Shown here one piece after another: positions 59,227 through 64,000 of a stretch of 64,000 nucleotides of DNA. The translations under genes and the position numbers were made by a program. Position 1 is the first letter of the stretch. Each line of letters starts with the position of its first letter. The DNA is from Schaedlerella arabinosiphila (GTDB lineage: Bacteria; Bacillota; Clostridia; Lachnospirales; Lachnospiraceae): NCBI RefSeq assembly GCF_003885045.1, contig NZ_RHJS01000002.1, positions 1,426,001-1,490,000 on the forward strand, given 5' to 3'. Below the pieces are notes generated by a model, which saw nothing but the letters and a program-made list of their open reading frames with translations, was not told the origin of the DNA and ran no database searches.

Positions 59227-61200
59227 TTATAAAATCTTTTTATCCATGAGCATGGGCATAAAAATTCCGCCTTGCACACTACGCGCAATAAACTGACAAT
59301 AGTCACCGCTGACCGTATCGTACCAGTCAGAAAACGGAACCCGGCTATTTGTGCTTTTCAGATATTCTGCGACTGGAGCTATAAATGTATGTCGTTGAGA
59401 AAGGTCTGATGTGAGCGAAGCACACCAGAGGATCCAATCACTTTTTGTATAGGCGGCACGGCTGTCCAAAGGAACTCCATAGGCATTCTGTTCTGAAAGA
59501 TAATGGAGCAGTTCTTTTTCATAGACCTCTTTGCCGAAAAGGTGCGAATTAAAAAGCTTATCCCATACGAGGTTATACTTGAGGCTCCATGAATTTTCAT
59601 GGTCAAACGCAAGCTTATAATGGTTTCCCGTAATGGCAGAGGCTTCCCAGTTATGAGCCATTTCAAGAGCTTGGGCGTGATAGTTCTCGTAGGCTTCCTG
59701 CCTTCCTTGAAGGCGGGAAATCTGCGCATAGCCTTCAATCCCCAATATGGCTTTCATGGATAAATTTGTGTTGTGGGCAAGGTGCCCAGCAAAATCGTCA
59801 GTGCAGAGTTGTTTACTGGGATTGGTTCCATATTCGATCAGATAGTTGGCCCATTGCTTTAATATTTTATTATATGGAAGCGCAAATGCGGCAGATTTTT
59901 CACGCAGACATATGGCAGCCGTTAAAATAATCATATTACCACATTCTTCCGTCGGCATCTGTTCGTTCAGATCGTATATATCACATTCTTCCGGAAACTG
60001 ATAGAAAAACGGATATATGGCATGGTTGTCCATAACATAAAGGGAATCGGCATTTTGGGAAAGACCGTAAACCTGTCCGTTCGCATAGGGATAACGTCCA
60101 ATATCATGAGGCGCAAAATCATATTTCCAGATAGGACATTTTGCAAAACGGAAAATTGGACGTAACATTCCTTTAAGAAGTTCCGGATTATAAATCAGAA
60201 AAAGTGGTGCGGAAGGGTAAGCAACATCAACGGTTCCAATGCAGCCGTTAGAATCATTTTCTTTTGACAGAAAGAGTAGCTCCCCGTTTTCATCGGCAAT
60301 CAGCTTATGGGCTGCGATGGCATGCCGATAACTCATGCAGCACAAAAATGCATAATCAGCGCCACCTGACTGAAAGGCATCCTTTTCTAATTGGCTGTCC
60401 AAAAGGCTACACTTGTTCATGACTTCTTCATATTCAGTAAAGCCTGCGTCAATAGCATCAAGTATAGAGTGATATTTTGTCGTCCAGTATGCTTTTTTCC
60501 ATTCTCCGAAATAGCAGATGGAAAGAAGGTCATCATAAGCGACTATCCAGTTGACGGATGCAGTATGCTTTGTCATATCCGGGGATAAAAGCCTGGCCAT
60601 GCCCTGCAAAGATTCTGAATCAGAAGAATAAGAGACTGAGACATCCGAAGAATCAGAAGCAAGGTACAGGTATCCCCAATCTATGCATGTATGGTCTCCG
60701 CTGTGTCCCAGAGGATGCTGGAATGCTTTTCCCATAAAAGCGAATCGGAAATCCTTGTATGTGTTAGAACCTCCGATTGTTTTTCCGGGAGTTTCACCAA
60801 CCAGATCGGCAGATAACTGGAAAATTATACTGATGCTGGAAGGAAGTTTTTGCACAACGCTCATATTTACATAAGAGCATGGACGGGAGACTAAAACAGG
60901 ATCATCAAGAAGCAATGGTGAAGTAAATGTAATAGTAAAAGAGGCTTTTTCGTGCTCGAACACGTACTGCGTACTTGTTGCTGTGACATAGACTTCTGTC
61001 TGATGAAGTTTCTGAAAAAAACCACATTCTCCAAGAAAGCAATAAGGAATGTCATCAATCACCAGATAGCCGTTCATTTTCTGCCTTGTCTTGGTCCAAT
61101 GAACAGGATCGGAATCGTTCAGAAAATCTGATGTGGACCAAATGCTGAAATAGGGGTCATGTGTAAATAGCGGGATTGCAGCAGCTTTTTCAATTTTCAT
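59227..61200 (-). CDS. DUF4965/glutaminase A-like family protein (probable glycan-locus enzyme)
   Basis: The 657-aa protein fits the GtaA/DUF4965-DUF5127-DUF1793 family: an N-terminal beta-sandwich (residues 1-230, IPLFTHDPYFSIWS; CSYVNMSVVQKLPSSISIIF) and an (alpha/alpha)6 barrel with KENDSNGCIGTVDVAYPSAP, FAPHDIGRYPYANG and CTDDFAGHLAHNTNLSMKAI. Known fungal members were called glutaminases, but bacterial ones are usually found in polysaccharide loci. There is no signal peptide, so it is cytoplasmic. AGGAGG lies just upstream. It diverges from the AraC regulator. Confidence 0.8.
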   Translation of the reverse strand: MKIEKAAAIPLFTHDPYFSIWSTSDFLNDSDPVHWTKTRQKMNGYLVIDDIPYCFLGECGFFQKLHQTEVYVTATSTQYVFEHEKASFTITFTSPLLLDDPVLVSRPCSYVNMSVVQKLPSSISIIFQLSADLVGETPGKTIGGSNTYKDFRFAFMGKAFQHPLGHSGDHTCIDWGYLYLASDSSDVSVSYSSDSESLQGMARLLSPDMTKHTASVNWIVAYDDLLSICYFGEWKKAYWTTKYHSILDAIDAGFTEYEEVMNKCSLLDSQLEKDAFQSGGADYAFLCCMSYRHAIAAHKLIADENGELLFLSKENDSNGCIGTVDVAYPSAPLFLIYNPELLKGMLRPIFRFAKCPIWKYDFAPHDIGRYPYANGQVYGLSQNADSLYVMDNHAIYPFFYQFPEECDIYDLNEQMPTEECGNMIILTAAICLREKSAAFALPYNKILKQWANYLIEYGTNPSKQLCTDDFAGHLAHNTNLSMKAILGIEGYAQISRLQGRQEAYENYHAQALEMAHNWEASAITGNHYKLAFDHENSWSLKYNLVWDKLFNSHLFGKEVYEKELLHYLSEQNAYGVPLDSRAAYTKSDWILWCASLTSDLSQRHTFIAPVAEYLKSTNSRVPFSDWYDTVSGDYCQFIARSVQGGIFMPMLMDKKIL

Positions 61201-61267
61201 TATAATATTCCTCCTATGTGCCTGCGAATATCTGGGGAAATTTTCGGGATTCCAAGAAAGATATCCG

Positions 61268-61295
61268 TTGACTTTTTAAAATGATTGTATATAAT
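61268..61295 (+). promoter_or_regulatory. Promoter of the AraC-family regulator
   Basis: TTGACT (61268-61273), a 16-base spacer and TATAAT (61290-61295) lie in a very AT-rich divergent spacer (61201-61350). Confidence 0.6.
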
Positions 61296-61350
61296 AAATA
61301 TATTATATTATTTGTAATTACACTATAAAAGAGAAAATATAGGATAAAAA

Positions 61351-62247
61351 GTGAGGAATATTATTTTGAAGGAGGACATTCGTTATTTTTTGCGGGATGA
61401 AGGAGCACCGTTTGAAATCATAATTTCTGGAAGATCATGGTGTGACGGGTCATATCGAATTTTCCGGGAGTGTTCGGAATTTTGGGTAATAGAATATATT
61501 TCCTCAGGTATGGGAAGCATTGAAATAAACGGGAAAGTTTATTATCCCCAGAAAGGTGATGTATATCTTTTACCTTCGGGAAGCAGGCATTGTTATTATT
61601 CTGATGCGAAAGAACCCTGGATAAAAACGTTTGTTAATTTTCGAGGCGCAGTTGCAGATGGATTGGCATCTGCATATCATTTAAAGGGGATTGTATTATT
61701 TCCAGGCGTGGAGCAGGCGGTTGCAGAACGCTTTTTTCAAATATATGCGATGATGCAGAACAGGAATTTAGAAGATGCATATGTGATTTTTAAGACAGAA
61801 ATATTGATTCATGAGATTTTTCATATTCTCGGACAAAAAATAAAGTCCTCAATAGGGATTAGTGATGAAATGAAAAAGATCAAAGACTATTTGGAAACAC
61901 ATGTATCTGTTTCTGTCACGATAGATGAGCTCTCTGCACTTATTTATCGTTCACCGGATTACCTGATCCGTCATTTTCGTGAAGAATTCGGAATGACCCC
62001 ATACAAATACTTTATTGAAAAGAAAATGGAAGCGGCGAAAACAATGCTGAGAGATACATCTCTGTCTGTCAAAGAAATTGGAGAACTGGTTGGATATGAA
62101 GATGCGCACTATTTCTCAAATGTTTTCCGAAAAGAAAGCGGAATACCGCCTTTGCAGTATCGAAAACATCAAAGGGGAATTCAGGAGAAACGGTCACGGA
62201 TAAAAGAGGAGGATGGCTATGTACGACAGAATAAGACAGGTAATTGA
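61351..62247 (+). CDS. AraC-family transcriptional regulator
   Basis: The 298-aa protein has an N-terminal cupin sugar-sensing domain (EYISSGMGSIEINGKVYYPQ, then KGDVYLLPSGSRHCYYS) and a C-terminal double helix-turn-helix (ISDEMKKIKDYLETHVSVSV; SPDYLIRHFREEFGMTPYKY; VKEIGELVGYEDAHYFSNVF). It probably activates the flanking glycan genes when a sugar is bound. A GTG start at 61351 follows AGGATAAAAA; TTG 61366 is an alternative. The stop overlaps the next gene by 29 bases. Its AT-rich DNA differs from the housekeeping genes. Confidence 0.88.
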   Translation: MRNIILKEDIRYFLRDEGAPFEIIISGRSWCDGSYRIFRECSEFWVIEYISSGMGSIEINGKVYYPQKGDVYLLPSGSRHCYYSDAKEPWIKTFVNFRGAVADGLASAYHLKGIVLFPGVEQAVAERFFQIYAMMQNRNLEDAYVIFKTEILIHEIFHILGQKIKSSIGISDEMKKIKDYLETHVSVSVTIDELSALIYRSPDYLIRHFREEFGMTPYKYFIEKKMEAAKTMLRDTSLSVKEIGELVGYEDAHYFSNVFRKESGIPPLQYRKHQRGIQEKRSRIKEEDGYVRQNKTGN

Positions 62248-64000
62248 AAATGAAGAAGATAATTATTTATTTCCTTTTTTTTGGATGCATGCAGGTAAAA
62301 CAGAAGGTCTGCCCGAAAGGGTGAAAAAAGTATACGAAAGCGGATGCAGGGCATTATGCATAGAATCAAGACCGCATGAGGAATTTTGCGAAGATGGGTG
62401 GTGGAAGGACTTAGACATTATATTAAAAGAAGCGCGTAGGTATGATATGAAGGTCTGGATACTGGATGATAAGCATTTTCCGACAGGATATGCAAACGGA
62501 CGGCTGCAAAAGGAAAAGACAGAGCATAGACGATGGTTCTTAAGAGAACATCATGTAGATGTGATTGGAGCAATGAGAGAGACGGCAGTGTTGGTTCCGG
62601 CCCTTGGGGATGAGGAACAGATTCTTGCAGCTGCCGCATATAAACGCGGCGATAGTGGGGACAGGCTGGAAGGAAAATACATTGACCTGACAGGCCAGAT
62701 ATTTGATGGATTTTTATACTGGGATGTACCGGAAGGATTTTTCAGAATTTTCTTTTTAATAAAAACACGTAAAGGGAGCCTCAAAAGTCAGCAGTATTAT
62801 ATCAGTGGTTTATCCAGAGAATCTGTCGGTGAATTGATCCATGCAGTATACGAACCTCATTATCAGCATTTTTCAGAGTATTTTGGAAATACTCTGGCTG
62901 GTTTTTTCTCTGATGAACCTGGATTTTATACTCAGCATACGGAGCATTGGGGGTATGATCAGGGTGACTATAATCATACGGTCGGGCAGCCTGGATTGGC
63001 ACTGCCGTGGGAAGATGCGATCATATCAATGATGTTGGAGCATGAGACCATGTATCAGGAGGGAGAAGAAAAGAGAGACGGTCTTGAAAAAAGACAGGTA
63101 TTATGCAGGCTTCCTGAATTGTGGTATGCGGCGGAAAATGGATCGTATATGCGTCTGGCCTATATGGACGCGGTCACAAAGCTTTGGAAACGCTGTTTTA
63201 CCATGCAGATCGGGGACTGGTGCAGAGCACATGGTGTGAAGTATATGGGACATATTATAGAGGACATGGATGCGCATCAGAGGATTGGGTCCGGTGCAGG
63301 CCATTATTTCCGGGCTCTTGGCGGGCAGGATATAAGTGGCGTGGATATCGTGCTTCATCAGGTTATGCCGGGGTATGCGGACTATGATGTCGCTTCTGTG
63401 GCGGAAAGCGGAAGGGCGGACAGGAGATTTTTTCACTATATTCTGCCTAAGCTTGCGGTTTCACTTGCAAGGATAGAACCAAGAATGAAGGGACGTGCAA
63501 TGTGTGAAGTGTTTGGGGCATATGGCTGGGCGGAAAGTGTGACAATGATGAAATGGATGATTGATTTTTTGCTGATCAGGGGAGTGAACCGATTTGTACC
63601 ACATGCGTTTACGGATACCTTTCCTGATGATGATTGTCCCCCACATTTCTATGCGAATGGAAATAATCCGCAATTCCCGGGATTTGAACAGTTGATGCGG
63701 TATACCAATAAAGCCTGCCATTTACTGGAAGGGCTCGATCTGCAGACAGATGGGGCAATCCTGTATCCGGCAGAAGCAGAATGGATGAGTTCTCCAGAAT
63801 ATGTTAGCATGAATGACGCGGCAAAAATATTGTATGATGCTCATATAGACTTTGATATTCTTCCACTGGAAGTTATAGAACATGCAAAAATGCGGAAAAA
63901 TTGGTTTGAGGTAAATGGGCATGTATATCGTTTTTTACTCATTCCTGCCGCAAAAATGTATCCGGATAAACTGTATCGGAGCATTTTTAAAATACTGAAA
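62219..64000 (+). CDS. Large glycoside-hydrolase-like protein, cut by the window end
   Basis: An open frame runs from ATG 62219 (GAGGAGG site, 6-base spacing) to the last base without a stop, giving 594 residues so far. FFWMHAGKTEGLPERVKKVY and GCRALCIESRPHEEF, then WWKDLDIILKEARRYDMKVW, look like the opening of a TIM barrel. TLAGFFSDEPGFYTQH and GRAMCEVFGAYGWAES hold conserved acids. It resembles long clostridial proteins annotated as glycosyl hydrolases (GH2- or GH106-like), but the family is not certain. There is no signal peptide. It is translationally linked to the AraC regulator. Confidence 0.75.
   Translation, partial: MYDRIRQVIENEEDNYLFPFFWMHAGKTEGLPERVKKVYESGCRALCIESRPHEEFCEDGWWKDLDIILKEARRYDMKVWILDDKHFPTGYANGRLQKEKTEHRRWFLREHHVDVIGAMRETAVLVPALGDEEQILAAAAYKRGDSGDRLEGKYIDLTGQIFDGFLYWDVPEGFFRIFFLIKTRKGSLKSQQYYISGLSRESVGELIHAVYEPHYQHFSEYFGNTLAGFFSDEPGFYTQHTEHWGYDQGDYNHTVGQPGLALPWEDAIISMMLEHETMYQEGEEKRDGLEKRQVLCRLPELWYAAENGSYMRLAYMDAVTKLWKRCFTMQIGDWCRAHGVKYMGHIIEDMDAHQRIGSGAGHYFRALGGQDISGVDIVLHQVMPGYADYDVASVAESGRADRRFFHYILPKLAVSLARIEPRMKGRAMCEVFGAYGWAESVTMMKWMIDFLLIRGVNRFVPHAFTDTFPDDDCPPHFYANGNNPQFPGFEQLMRYTNKACHLLEGLDLQTDGAILYPAEAEWMSSPEYVSMNDAAKILYDAHIDFDILPLEVIEHAKMRKNWFEVNGHVYRFLLIPAAKMYPDKLYRSIFKILK

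Noticed and set aside
62219..64000. Short antisense frames over the final gene taken as genes
   Set aside because: A single uninterrupted forward frame with a strong ribosome site covers the whole stretch to the window end.

Overview
The window looks like chromosome from an anaerobic, spore-forming Firmicute of the Lachnospiraceae / Clostridium cluster XIVa type. The evidence is ferredoxin-linked pyruvate oxidation (porCDAB), spore genes (cotJA-cotJB-cotJC, a SpoVB-like flippase), AGGAGG-type ribosome sites, clostridial housekeeping genes and gut-glycan enzymes (GH29 fucosidase, DUF4965 protein, large glycosidase). This is inference from gene content; there is no rRNA or other species marker.

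Layout. 1-2.3 kb is an accessory strip: a small membrane protein, a HicAB toxin-antitoxin pair with a near-perfect promoter, a truncated phage tape-measure gene, and a tRNA-like fold with a 4-base anticodon loop followed by a tandem 11-bp repeat. 2.6-6.7 kb is a compact vanG-vanXY-vanT cluster (D-Ala-D-Ser peptidoglycan, VanG type) with no regulator beside it. 6.7-12.5 kb has a SpoVB-like flippase, then Rrf2-nifS-nifU-mnmA (Fe-S and tRNA thiolation) and a PHP phosphatase. 12.8-20.8 kb carries lower glycolysis to acetyl-CoA: gap (with a Rex-like box), pgk, tpiA, gpmI and porCDAB. 20.8-24.7 kb is purine/methylthioadenosine salvage (punA, mtaD), a degenerate MoaB-like protein, an MBL hydrolase and rnhA, followed by RNase P RNA.

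25-31.6 kb has aroF, pyrBI behind a long leader, pheA, a DUF815 AAA ATPase and a lipoprotein. 31.8-34.9 kb has rqcH, bioY behind a BirA-like box, and a DUF1284 protein. 35-40 kb is a complete branched-chain amino-acid ABC importer (livK-H-M-G-F) with a strongly palindromic spacer after livK. 40-44 kb has a cytidylate-kinase-like protein, tag, a TetR regulator and ilvB; the last two share an operator-like 16-mer. 43.9-49.9 kb is accessory again: Phd-Doc with a broken doc, a GH29 fucosidase and its probable LacI regulator (carrying a 36-bp in-frame minisatellite), a decayed IS200/IS605 element, and a second LacI paralogue. 50-59 kb has ade, an unknown membrane-anchored protein, the cotJ operon, a palindromic intergenic repeat, asnB, ftsW, degV and a small membrane protein. 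59-64 kb is a glycan locus: DUF4965 protein, a divergent AraC regulator and a glycosidase running off the end.

The most noteworthy points are these. The IS605 tnpA has an amber codon exactly where the catalytic tyrosine should be, while its tnpB has lost its centre, yet the right-end scaffold survives. The tRNA-like element sits beside the phage remnant. The livK-livH spacer and a dispersed palindromic repeat are highly structured. Two proteins (LacI, CotJA) carry in-frame tandem repeats. Several regulatory sites can be read directly: HicAB operator, Rex, BirA, TetR, LacI, and a possible SigK promoter. I did not find a clearly new multi-gene defence or biosynthetic system.
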